From Nocardia rhizosphaerihabitans (GTDB lineage Bacteria > Actinomycetota > Actinomycetes > Mycobacteriales > Mycobacteriaceae): a stretch of 64,000 nt of DNA. The translations under genes were made by a program, and so were the position numbers. The notes beneath the pieces are model-generated. The model was not told the DNA's origin and searched no databases. It worked only from the letters and a program-made list of their open reading frames with translations. The DNA lies in assembly GCF_014646295.1 (NCBI RefSeq), contig NZ_BMNE01000004.1, positions 759,970-823,969 on the forward strand. Reading direction: 5' to 3'. Shown here one piece after another: positions 31,847 through 39,974 of this stretch; the first letter of the stretch is position 1; every line of letters begins with the position of its first letter.

Positions 31847-33144
31847 GCATTTCCGGCTATTCGGGCACCGCGCGCGCAGGCGCCGAGGCGCTATCGGTGG
31901 GCGTGGGCGCCCACTCGATGATGCGTGAGAACGCGGCGTGTCCGACCATGCCGGACACCGGACGAATCGACATGTCAGGAACCGAGATCGTCGACGCGTG
32001 GCTGGCCGAGCACACGGCCGACCTCGTGCAATGGCGCAGGCACATCCACGCGAACCCCGAACTGTCGCGCGCGGAGTTCGCCACCACCGAGTTCGTCACG
32101 GGCTGGCTGAGCAAGGCCGGGCTGACCTGGCAGGTGCTGCCCGGCGGCACCGGCCTGATCTGCGACCTCGGCCCGTCCGACGGTCCGCGGATCGCCCTGC
32201 GCGCCGACATGGACGCGCTGCCCATGCAGGAATTCACCGGCCTGAGCTTCGCCTCGTCCGTGCCGGGTGTCTCGCACGCCTGCGGGCACGACGCGCACAC
32301 CACGGTGCTGCTCGGCGCCGGGCTCGCGCTCGCCGAGGCGCAGGACACGCTGCCGGTCGGCGTGCGGCTGGTGTTCCAGCCCGCCGAGGAGGTGATGCCG
32401 GGTGGCGCGATCGACGTCGTCGCCGCGGGCGCGATGGAGGGTGTCGACCGGATCTTCGCGCTGCACTGCGATCCGCGGCTCGAGGTCGGCAAGGTCGGCC
32501 TGCGGATCGGCGCGATCACCTCGGCCGCCGACACGGTCGAGCTGGTGCTCGACTCGCCCGGCGGGCACACCTCGCGCCCGCATCTGACCAGCGATCTGGT
32601 CTACGCGATCGGCACCGTGATCACCGGCCTGCCCGGCCTGCTGAGCCGCCGGGTCGATCCACGCACCAGCACCGTGATGGTGTGGGGCGCGGTGAGCGCG
32701 GGCAAGGCGCCCAACGCCATCCCGCAGACCGGCATGCTCACCGGCACCGTCCGCACCGGCGACCACGCCACCTGGCTACTGCTGGAACCCCTGGTCCGCG
32801 AGATCGTCGACGGCCTGCTCGCCCCGACCGGCGTGCGCTATCAACTCAACTACAAGCGCGGCGTCCCGCCGGTGGTCAACGACCCGGCCTCGACCCTGAT
32901 GTTCGAGAACGCCGTCCTGGCGATGGGCCCCGACGCATTGGCCGACACGCCGCAGTCCGGCGGCGGCGAGGACTTCTCCTGGTACCTGGAGGAAGTCCCC
33001 GGCGCCATGGGCCGCCTCGGCGTCTGGTCGGGCACCGGCGACCAGCTCGACCTGCACCAGCCCACGTTCGACATCGACGAACGCGCCCTGGCGGTGGGTG
33101 TGCGAACCCTGACGAACATCGTTCTCCAAACAAAGCAGCACTGA
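31843..33144 (+). CDS. amiA1: M20-family amidohydrolase (AmiA1-like)
   Basis: 433 residues from GTG 31843, which has AGGAGG seven bases upstream and a four-base overlap with the previous stop. The M20 domain proper begins near residue 44 (ATG 31972), so the first ~43 residues are an extra segment of low conservation. Metal-site segments: LRADMDALPMQE, SHACGHDAHTTVLLG, FQPAEEVMPGG, and SGGGEDFSWY. It probably cleaves N-acylated amino acids. A repeat begins four bases after the stop. Confidence 0.88.
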   Translation: MSISGYSGTARAGAEALSVGVGAHSMMRENAACPTMPDTGRIDMSGTEIVDAWLAEHTADLVQWRRHIHANPELSRAEFATTEFVTGWLSKAGLTWQVLPGGTGLICDLGPSDGPRIALRADMDALPMQEFTGLSFASSVPGVSHACGHDAHTTVLLGAGLALAEAQDTLPVGVRLVFQPAEEVMPGGAIDVVAAGAMEGVDRIFALHCDPRLEVGKVGLRIGAITSAADTVELVLDSPGGHTSRPHLTSDLVYAIGTVITGLPGLLSRRVDPRTSTVMVWGAVSAGKAPNAIPQTGMLTGTVRTGDHATWLLLEPLVREIVDGLLAPTGVRYQLNYKRGVPPVVNDPASTLMFENAVLAMGPDALADTPQSGGGEDFSWYLEEVPGAMGRLGVWSGTGDQLDLHQPTFDIDERALAVGVRTLTNIVLQTKQH

Positions 33145-33147
33145 AGA

Positions 33148-33260
33148 ACATGGGTAACTCACCGGGTACGAGCTAACCCAGACACCGACCGACCGCCAGC
33201 CGCCGACGAATCGTCAGCGGCTGGCGAGTCTGGCCAAATACGCGGAGAGGCGGGGAGCCT
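33148..33260 (+). repeat. Dispersed bipartite repeat, copy B
   Basis: Box 1 GGGTAACTCACCGGGTACG (33152-33170) and box 2 GTCTGGC...GCGGAGAGGCGG (33228-33253). Between them is a long hairpin (33195-33225): nine pairs, a C-A mismatch, four more pairs and an AAT loop. It begins just after the amiA1 stop and ends at the stop of the convergent cyclotransferase gene. Same orientation as copies A and C. Confidence 0.85.
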
Positions 33261-33720
33261 AAGCGCCGGGGCCTACGTTTTTGCTGTTGCGCGTGCGCAG
33301 GGCGTGGACGTAATCCTCAGGGGCGCCTGCCTTTTCGGCGGCATCGGCGATGACACCGATGTAGCGCGCCGACGGCAGCCCACCCTCGTAGGCGTCCAGC
33401 ACATACAGCCAGGCCAGCCGGGACTCGCCCTGGGTGCCGGTGACCCGGAGCCGGATCTTCTTGTGGATTCCGAAGTCGGAGCCCTCCCATCGGTCGAGGC
33501 GCTCCTCGTCCTCGGGGGAGACGTCGTAGAGGACGACGAACACCCGGGAGCCCGGATCTTCGACGACGGTGGCCAACGGCCCTTCCCAGCCGATGTCGTC
33601 ACCGGCGAAGGTCAGGCGCCAACCTTCCAGCCACCCGGTCCCGGACATGGGCGAATGCGGGCAGCGTTCCAGCATCTGCGTCGAGTCCATGTTGGACCCG
33701 TAAGCGGCATAGATCGGCAC
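33259..33720 (-). CDS. Gamma-glutamylcyclotransferase-fold (AIG2/GGCT) protein
   Basis: 153 residues from GTG 33720. It opens with the family signature PIYAAYGSNMD that forms the substrate anion site; the probable catalytic Glu is in RLDRWEG; a YxGG-type loop DAYEGGLPSARYI follows. GGCT-like proteins release 5-oxoproline from gamma-glutamyl amines, but many homologues have unknown substrates. An Rv3304-like protein occupies this position in mycobacteria, from memory. Convergent with amiA1 across repeat copy B. Confidence 0.82.
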   Translation of the reverse strand: MPIYAAYGSNMDSTQMLERCPHSPMSGTGWLEGWRLTFAGDDIGWEGPLATVVEDPGSRVFVVLYDVSPEDEERLDRWEGSDFGIHKKIRLRVTGTQGESRLAWLYVLDAYEGGLPSARYIGVIADAAEKAGAPEDYVHALRTRNSKNVGPGA

Positions 33721-33928
33721 CTGACGAACTGTAGCCAATAACAGCAGCGGAATTCCTGTCTCCCACCCAGATCGGCTGACGGTCACAGTCGTGGCGTGGC
33801 CGAACACGCCGAACTTGTTCACCGATCCGACCCGGGCCTGTCATCGCGCACCTGAAATGATGGGGCGACAGTACGGGCGAGTCCTCACAAGGGACGCGGC
33901 CGATCAGGCGAATACAGGGAGCGTGGCT

Positions 33929-35329
33929 GTGGCACGGATTGCGATCATCGGTGGCGGACCGGCGGGATACGAGGCGGCGCTGGTAGCGGCCCAGCACGGG
34001 GCGTCGGTAACCCTGGTGGACGCCGACGGCATCGGTGGCGCGTGTGTGCTGTGGGATTGCGTGCCGTCCAAGACCTTCATCGCCTCGACCGGTCTGCGCA
34101 CCGATCTGCGCCGCGCGCGTGACCTCGGCATCACCCTCGACGCCGACCAGGCCAAGGTGCACCTGCCCGAGGTGAACGGCCGCGTGAAGGCGCTGGCGCT
34201 GGCGCAGTCCGCCGATATCCGGGCGAAGCTGCAGGCCGCGGGCGTGCAGCTGCTGTCGGGCCAGGGCGAATTGGTCGGGCCTGCCCCCGGACTGGCGCAC
34301 CGCGTCCGCGCGACGCTGGCCGACGGCAGCACCGAGGAGTTCGAGGCCGAGGTCGTGCTGATCGCGACCGGCGCCAGCCCGCGCGTGCTGCCCGGCGCCG
34401 AGCCCGACGGCGAGCGCATCCTGAACTGGCGTCAGCTCTACGACCTGCACGAACTGCCGGAGACTCTGGTGGTGGTCGGATCCGGTGTCACCGGCGCCGA
34501 GTTCGTCTCGGCGTATACCGAGATGGGCGTGCGGGTGAAGCTTGTCTCCAGCCGCGACCGCGTGCTGCCGGGCGAGGACGCCGACGCGGCGCTCGTGCTG
34601 GAGGAGGCGCTCGCCGAGCGTGGCGTGGAACTGGTCAAGCACGCCCGCGCCGACGCGGTGGAGCGCACCGCCGACGGCATCGTGGTGAAGCTGTCCGACG
34701 GGCGCACCGTGACCGGCTCGCACGCGCTGATGACCGTCGGCTCCACCCCGAACACCCAGAACCTGGGCCTGGACCGGGTCGGCATCGAGCTCGATCGCGG
34801 CGGATACCTTCGCGTCGACCGGGTTTCGCGCACCTCGGTGCCCGGCATCTACGCCGCGGGCGACTGCACGGGTCTGCTGCCGCTGGCCTCGGTGGCCGCC
34901 ATGCAGGGCCGGATCGCGATGTATCACGCGCTGGGTGAGGGCGTGAGCCCGATCCGGTTGAAGACGGTGGCCTCGGCGGTGTTCACCCGCCCGGAGATCG
35001 CGACGGTCGGCGTCAGCCAGACCGCCATCGACAACGGCGAGGTGCCCGCGCGCACGGTGATGCTGCCGTTGAACACCAACCCGCGCGCGAAGATGTCGGG
35101 GCTGCGGCGCGGCTTCGTGAAGATCTTCTGCCGCCCGGCGACCGGTGTGGTGATCGGCGGTGTCGTGGTCGCGCCGATCGCCTCGGAGCTGATCCTGCCG
35201 ATCGCGCTGGCGGTGCAGAACAACCTCACCGTCACCGATCTCGCGCAGACGTTCTCGGTGTACCCGTCGCTGACCGGTTCGGTCACCGAAGCCGGTCGTT
35301 TGCTGATGCGCCACGACGACCTGGACTGA
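33929..35329 (+). CDS. lpdA: LpdA-like flavoprotein disulfide reductase / NAD(P)H quinone reductase
   Basis: 466 residues. N-terminal FAD motif IIGGGPAGYEAAL; GIGGACVLWDCVPSK with Cys39 and Cys44; NAD motif VVVGSGVTGAEF; second FAD motif GIYAAGDC. The C-terminus carries YPSLTGSVTE where true disulfide reductases have HPTxxE, so the His-Glu base is missing. The mycobacterial LpdA (Rv3303c from memory) also lacks that His and the first Cys, and acts as a quinone reductase; here both Cys are present. GTG 33929 fits AGGGAG at 33916-33921; GTG 33923 is the alternative. Confidence 0.92.
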   Translation: MARIAIIGGGPAGYEAALVAAQHGASVTLVDADGIGGACVLWDCVPSKTFIASTGLRTDLRRARDLGITLDADQAKVHLPEVNGRVKALALAQSADIRAKLQAAGVQLLSGQGELVGPAPGLAHRVRATLADGSTEEFEAEVVLIATGASPRVLPGAEPDGERILNWRQLYDLHELPETLVVVGSGVTGAEFVSAYTEMGVRVKLVSSRDRVLPGEDADAALVLEEALAERGVELVKHARADAVERTADGIVVKLSDGRTVTGSHALMTVGSTPNTQNLGLDRVGIELDRGGYLRVDRVSRTSVPGIYAAGDCTGLLPLASVAAMQGRIAMYHALGEGVSPIRLKTVASAVFTRPEIATVGVSQTAIDNGEVPARTVMLPLNTNPRAKMSGLRRGFVKIFCRPATGVVIGGVVVAPIASELILPIALAVQNNLTVTDLAQTFSVYPSLTGSVTEAGRLLMRHDDLD

Positions 35330-35335
35330 CCCGCG

Positions 35336-35367
35336 CCCGCCGGAATGTGAGACGGATCACCGGCGGG
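35336..35367 (+). terminator. Possible terminator hairpin after lpdA
   Basis: CCCGCCGG (35336-35343) pairs with CCGGCGGG (35360-35367), 16-base loop, six bases after the lpdA stop. The long loop makes it a modest candidate. The remaining ~200 bases before the next gene show nothing recognisable. Confidence 0.4.
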
Positions 35368-35572
35368 GTAGGTTTCGAATTGTCTTGTTCGCCAACGCTC
35401 GTCGCCGTTCCCCGGTGGTGATCTCCAAGGGCATTTGCCCAGGCGGCGCGAATCTTACTGCTGCGTTGCCTGTCCCGCGCTCATGTGGTTGACTCACGGC
35501 CGAGGCGCGATCAGATTGTGATCGCGTGGTGGATTTGTGGGGGATTCCCTCCGGGAAAGGGATAAGCGAAAA

Positions 35573-36652
35573 GTGAAGCATCGTAAGCCGAGTCGGGCGC
35601 AGCGAGCGATGGCAAGCACGTCGTTGCCCCTGGCTGCTGCAGCCGCCGTGGCAACCCTTCTTGCGGCTCCCGCCGGCGCGGTCCCCAGCGACCAGCCGAC
35701 GACGCCGGCCACACCGGCTCCTGCGCAGCCGGGCACCGAGCAGCCTTCGAACGAGGCGCCGGAGACCGGAGCCCCCGAGCAGACGCAGCCGGAGACCCCG
35801 GAGAATGTGAAGCCGGGCGAGACCAAGCCGACCCCGGCCCAGCCGGGTGTCACCAGCCCCGCGCCGGGTCAGCCGGGCCAGGCCACGCCTGCCAAGCCGA
35901 CCCCGAGCCAGCCGGGTGTCACCACCCCGCGCGTCGCACCGCTGCCGGTGCCGGGTCAGACCGGCCAGGGCAGCCAGGCGCAGCCTGCCGTGTCGCCGGA
36001 GCGCGCGGGCACCACACCCGAGCAGGAGACCACCCCCGGTCAGCCGGGCGCCGCGACCCCGGGGCAGCAGTCACAGGGCCAGCCCGCGCAGCCGTCGCAG
36101 GCCCAGCCGACCGTGCCGTCCGACCAGGGCGCGGGCGCTGATGCCGAGGACGAGGGTTCCGACAAGCTCGTCCAGACGCCGACCTGGCAGGCGCCGCACT
36201 TCTCGGACGCTCCGGCCGCGCCGGTCGTCGAGATGGAAGGCCCGCACCAGGAACTCGGTGTCTCCGTCGACGGCGGCGGCGTGCTGCCCGGTGTGGTGAA
36301 CACCCACCACTACAACAACGCCTCGGGCTACGTCGGCACCGTCGGCTACCGCACGCCGACCGGTTACGGTGACGCGGGCGTCTCGGTCGAGTACATCGGC
36401 GAGAACTCGGTCAAGGTCACCACCTACAACGGTGGCGACGGCCGTGCCGACAACACCACCGTGACCGTTCTCGACACCACCCAGGCCAACCTCGCCAAGG
36501 CGGCGGTCGAGAACTGGATCAAGGCGCAGCCGGGTGGCGTTGCCGCGATGGAAGCCGCCGCGAAGGCTACACTTCCGGTGCCGGGGGAGCTGCTTCAGAC
36601 GGTGAACGTCGCAGGTGTCACCACCCAGTGGGGTGGCTCGCTCCAGTACTGA
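35573..36652 (+). CDS. Secreted proline-rich repeat protein
   Basis: 359 residues. The signal peptide spans ~1-37 (basic KHRKPSRAQRAM, a hydrophobic core, cleavage near AGAVP). Residues ~40-200 are a low-complexity Pro/Gln/Thr/Gly region with recurring QPGVT(S/T)P and PGQPGQ units. The C-terminal ~150 residues look folded: HYNNASGYVGTVGYRTPTGYGDAGVSV as short pieces, then a beta-rich end. No catalytic motif is seen. GTG 35573 was chosen because it yields the signal peptide. It may be a wall-spanning structural or adhesion protein; no family is recognised. A strong terminator follows. Confidence 0.6.
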   Translation: MKHRKPSRAQRAMASTSLPLAAAAAVATLLAAPAGAVPSDQPTTPATPAPAQPGTEQPSNEAPETGAPEQTQPETPENVKPGETKPTPAQPGVTSPAPGQPGQATPAKPTPSQPGVTTPRVAPLPVPGQTGQGSQAQPAVSPERAGTTPEQETTPGQPGAATPGQQSQGQPAQPSQAQPTVPSDQGAGADAEDEGSDKLVQTPTWQAPHFSDAPAAPVVEMEGPHQELGVSVDGGGVLPGVVNTHHYNNASGYVGTVGYRTPTGYGDAGVSVEYIGENSVKVTTYNGGDGRADNTTVTVLDTTQANLAKAAVENWIKAQPGGVAAMEAAAKATLPVPGELLQTVNVAGVTTQWGGSLQY

Positions 36653-36664
36653 CACGCAGTACGT

Positions 36665-36698
36665 CGTGTGGGGCGGTCGGGTGCGACCGCCCCACACG
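36665..36698 (+). terminator. Terminator after the proline-rich secreted protein
   Basis: Perfect 15-bp stem (36665-36679 with 36684-36698) with loop GGTG, starting 13 bases after the stop; no T tract. The next gene begins 24 bases later. Confidence 0.8.
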
Positions 36699-36722
36699 TG
36701 TGTCCTGGGGAAAGGATTGGAC

Positions 36723-38084
36723 TTGGGCACCGACGGTGACGACAACGAGCGCGGCAATCAACGACCCGCGGCCGGATTCGGTCCTCCCGTAGGCGATTTC
36801 GGGCCGCCGGTCGACGGCGAGCCCGCTGGTTTCGGTGGGCCGCTCGCCGCGGCGCCGCCGCCTGCCCCGCCGGGTTCGATACCGGAGATGGGCTGGCGTC
36901 CGGCCGGTCCACCCGCGTCGGGTCCGCCTGCCGCGAGTCCGTTCGGCGCGCCGGTCGCCGGGATGCCACCGGTCGCGCCGCCGCCGGGTCCGCCGACCAT
37001 GCCGCCTCGCGCTCCAATCCAGCCGCCGCGCAACCAATCCGCGCCGACGTCTGTCTTCGGCGATGCGGTGGCGACGCCGCCGCCGGTTCCGCCACAGAGC
37101 CCGCCGCCGCGTCCCGCTGGCGACCCTTCGCCGTTCGGCGCCCCCGACCCGCGGGTCGGCGCGCCGTCGGAGGACCAGACCGTCCGATTCACCGGTGAGC
37201 CGCCGCAGCGCCGGGACAGTTCGCCCTTCGGTGACTCGGTGCCGGTGACCTCGGGACGCGAACTCACCGAGGTGATCCGGCGCGGCCAGCCGGGACCGCG
37301 TGCGGAAGCTCCCGCCGAGCCCGCATCCGAGACCGTGCGCATGTCGACGCCGGACATGGTGCGCCAGCCCGCGCCCGAAACCACCCGCATGCCGATCGCC
37401 GAGGAATCCAAGGCCGAGGACAAGGCCTGGTGGAACAGCCCCGACGAGAGTGGCGGGGTGCCGAAGCCGCCCGCCGAGCAGGGGCTGTCCTGGGCCGATG
37501 ATCCGATCGCCCGCAGGCTCGCGCCGAAGACCCCGGTCGCGCCGGTCAGCGAGAACAAGGAAACCGACCAGCGGATGCGCTGGATCCTCGGTGGCGTGGG
37601 GGCCGCGGTGCTGCTCGTTGTCGCGCTGGTGCTCATGATCGGCCTGGTCAAGCGCGGTGGCGGCGAAGATCCGGGCGTGACCGCGGCCCCGATCCCGTCG
37701 ATCACCTCGCCCACCGACTGCAAGGCCGTGGCCGAGCAGGCGGTCACCGTGGGCAACGGTCCCGGTGACACGTCGACGGGCGCCAAGGCGATCCTCGGCT
37801 TCCAGTACGCCTTCTACGTCGACCGGTCCGGCGCCAAGGTGCGCGAGTATGTCGCGCCCGACGCGGAGAACATCTCCCCGGCCGAGACGATCCAGAAGGC
37901 GATCGACGACCTGATCCCGGCCGGTTCCAAGCACTGCGTGAAGATGCGCGAAACCACCCTCGGCAGGTATGACGTGGAACTGCGCGAATGGCATCCCGAC
38001 GGGTCGGCCATCGTCTACAAGCAGGAGATCGTCACCACCAACACCGAAGGAAAGTGGCAGGTCAAGTCGATCACCGCTCGGTAA
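36723..38084 (+). CDS. Single-span membrane protein with a proline-rich cytoplasmic region
   Basis: 453 residues. The start is TTG 36723, six bases after AAAGGA. Residues ~1-285 are disordered, Pro/Gly/Ala-rich (PPPAPP, PPPGPP, SPFG units). A membrane segment lies at ~287-310 (WILGGVGAAVLLVVALVLMIG) with KRGGG after it, then an extracellular domain of ~140 residues with an NTF2-like feel (AKAILGFQYAFYVDRSGAKVREYV; KHCVKMRETTLGRYDVEL). Such proteins are frequent in Nocardia and resemble DUF8176-type modules. No function can be assigned. Confidence 0.6.
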   Translation: MGTDGDDNERGNQRPAAGFGPPVGDFGPPVDGEPAGFGGPLAAAPPPAPPGSIPEMGWRPAGPPASGPPAASPFGAPVAGMPPVAPPPGPPTMPPRAPIQPPRNQSAPTSVFGDAVATPPPVPPQSPPPRPAGDPSPFGAPDPRVGAPSEDQTVRFTGEPPQRRDSSPFGDSVPVTSGRELTEVIRRGQPGPRAEAPAEPASETVRMSTPDMVRQPAPETTRMPIAEESKAEDKAWWNSPDESGGVPKPPAEQGLSWADDPIARRLAPKTPVAPVSENKETDQRMRWILGGVGAAVLLVVALVLMIGLVKRGGGEDPGVTAAPIPSITSPTDCKAVAEQAVTVGNGPGDTSTGAKAILGFQYAFYVDRSGAKVREYVAPDAENISPAETIQKAIDDLIPAGSKHCVKMRETTLGRYDVELREWHPDGSAIVYKQEIVTTNTEGKWQVKSITAR

Positions 38085-38130
38085 GGTCTCACTATTCGGG
38101 ACGCCAATTTCACATTCTGGTGAGCGATAT

Positions 38131-38149
38131 GCAATCGTAGGATGATTGC
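38131..38149. promoter_or_regulatory. Inverted repeat before the aminotransferase gene
   Basis: GCAATC-7 bases-GATTGC ends 27 bases before the start. Short and of uncertain meaning. Confidence 0.3.
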
Positions 38150-38176
38150 TTCCCTTGGTGTACCCCGGAGGTTTCC

Positions 38177-39349
38177 ATGTCGCTGACCACTCCATTGGCG
38201 GGCAAGCTCGCGGGCCTGCAGAGCTCGGCGATCAGGGACCTGCTCAAACTCACCGCGCGCGCCGACGTCATCAGCCTGGCGGGCGGGCTGCCCGACGCGG
38301 CGCTGATGCCGCGCGAGCGGATCGCCGTGGCCGCGGAGTCCGCGCTGGCCGGTGCCGCGGTCCTGCAGTACACCGAGTCGCCCGGCCTGCCCGCACTGCG
38401 CGCGGTGATCGCGGCCAGGGAGACCGCCAGGATCGGCCGCACCGTGCCGGTGGACGAGGTGTTCATCACCCACGGTTCCCAGCAGGCGCTGTCGCTGCTC
38501 GCCGAGGTGCTGCTCGATCCCGGTGCGCTCGTGATCGTCGAGGATCCGGCGTATGTCGGTGCGCTGCAAGTGTTCCGGGCCGCGGGCGCGCGCATCGTGG
38601 CTGTGCCGCTGGACTCCGACGGCATGCGCGTCGACGTCCTGGAAGACCTGCTGATCGCGGGTGAACGCCCCGCCGTCGTGCACACCGTCTCCAATTTCCA
38701 CAACCCCGGCGGCGTCACCCTCGCCCCCGAACGCCGCCGCCGTCTCGCGGAACTCGCTGAGGCGCACGGCTTCTGGGTCATCGAAGACGATCCGTACGGC
38801 GAACTCTGGTTCGACCAGCCTGCCCCCGACCCGGTCGCGAGCTATTCACCCCAGGTGATCCGCCTCTCCAGCGTCTCCAAGATCCTGGCCCCGGCCCTGC
38901 GCGTCGGCTGGATGGCCGCCCCCGACCGTGTCTGTCGCGCAGTCGAACTCCTCAAGCAGGGCGCCGACCTGTGCGGCTCCGCGCTCACCCATCAGATCGC
39001 CGCCGACCTGCTGACCGACACCGATTGGCTTGTCGCCCATATCGATTCGGTCCGCCAGGCCTACCGCGCCCGCGCCAACGCCCTGGTCGACGCCGTCCGC
39101 ACCACCTTCACCGACCGCGTCCGCTGCACCGACGCCGCGGGCGGCATGTTCGTCTGGGCCGACTTCACCGACGGCACCGACACCTCCGCCCTCCTTCCCA
39201 AGGCCCTCGAAGCCGGCGTCGCCTACGTCCCCGGCGCAGCTTTCGCCGTCTCGGACTCGTACCGCAACTCGATGCGCCTGTGCTTCACCACCTCCGACGA
39301 GGCCGTGCTGGCCGCGGCGATCGACAGGCTCGCTTCGGCTGCGCGGTGA
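38177..39349 (+). CDS. PLP-dependent class I aminotransferase (2-aminoadipate transaminase-like)
   Basis: 390 residues. Fold type I with HTVSNFHNPGGVTL (NPxG), VIEDDPYGELWFD (cofactor Asp and Tyr), and PLP lysine in SSVSKILAPALRVGWM. The opening SSAIRDLLKLTARADVISLAGGLPD groups it with LysN/ARO8/MocR-type aminotransferases that act on 2-aminoadipate, kynurenine or aromatic amino acids. ATG 38177 has CGGAGG seven bases upstream. The substrate is unknown; a link to the lat/pcd aminoadipate pathway at 52-56 kb is conceivable but distant. Confidence 0.85.
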   Translation: MSLTTPLAGKLAGLQSSAIRDLLKLTARADVISLAGGLPDAALMPRERIAVAAESALAGAAVLQYTESPGLPALRAVIAARETARIGRTVPVDEVFITHGSQQALSLLAEVLLDPGALVIVEDPAYVGALQVFRAAGARIVAVPLDSDGMRVDVLEDLLIAGERPAVVHTVSNFHNPGGVTLAPERRRRLAELAEAHGFWVIEDDPYGELWFDQPAPDPVASYSPQVIRLSSVSKILAPALRVGWMAAPDRVCRAVELLKQGADLCGSALTHQIAADLLTDTDWLVAHIDSVRQAYRARANALVDAVRTTFTDRVRCTDAAGGMFVWADFTDGTDTSALLPKALEAGVAYVPGAAFAVSDSYRNSMRLCFTTSDEAVLAAAIDRLASAAR

Positions 39350-39365
39350 CTGCCGGTTTCTATCA

Positions 39366-39378
39366 CTGATTGAATCAG
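39366..39378. promoter_or_regulatory. Operator-like palindrome before the TetR/old-yellow-enzyme pair
   Basis: CTGATT-G-AATCAG is a 6-bp inverted repeat with one central base, 27 bases before the GTG start at 39405; a further GATTGAA copy follows at once. Probably the autoregulatory TetR site. Confidence 0.5.
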
Positions 39379-39404
39379 CGATTGAAACATGTTCTACTTG
39401 CTGG

Positions 39405-39974
39405 GTGCGACAAGCTGAGTACACGACCAGGGAACGGCTGCTGACAGCGGCCGAGAGCCTGCTCCTCGAAACGGGCTACGAGCGCGTCTCGATCCGCGCG
39501 GTCTGTGCCGCTGCCGAGGTGAACCCGGCGGCCGTGCACTACCACTTCGGGTCGAAGGAAGCGCTGGTCGCCGCGCTGCTGCAGAGTCGGCTCGGTCCGC
39601 TGTGGGAGTCGTCGATGGAAGGCCTCGAAGGACGTGGGGCCTCCGTCGCGGAGTGCGTGTCCGGGGTCATCGATCCCCTGGTGGTGCTGGCGGCGGATCC
39701 GATCGGCCGGTTGCATCTGAGGCTGCTGTCGCGGCTGGTGCTCGGCCGCCAGGACATCGCCTGGACCGAGCGCTGGTTTACGCTCGACCCCTTTGTCGAG
39801 CTGCTGCGTCGGCAGCACCCTGAGTTGCCCGAGCATGAGGCGCGCACGCGCTGGATGCTGGCCTTCGATCTCATTCTCGGCCAGTTCGGCGCACCGCTCG
39901 CCGATGACCATGTCCTGTCCGCGCGCGCGGTCACCACGCTGCGCGCGTTCGTCACCGCCGGCTTGGAGTCATGA
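39405..39974 (+). CDS. TetR-family regulator
   Basis: 189 residues, GTG start. HTH domain: TTRERLLTAAESLLLETGYERVSIR (in part) and VCAAAEVNPAAVHYHFGSKEALV, the canonical TetR pattern. The stop overlaps the start of the flavin oxidoreductase gene by four bases (ATGA), so the two are an operon behind the 39366 palindrome. It probably senses the oxidoreductase's substrate. Confidence 0.87.
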   Translation: MRQAEYTTRERLLTAAESLLLETGYERVSIRAVCAAAEVNPAAVHYHFGSKEALVAALLQSRLGPLWESSMEGLEGRGASVAECVSGVIDPLVVLAADPIGRLHLRLLSRLVLGRQDIAWTERWFTLDPFVELLRRQHPELPEHEARTRWMLAFDLILGQFGAPLADDHVLSARAVTTLRAFVTAGLES

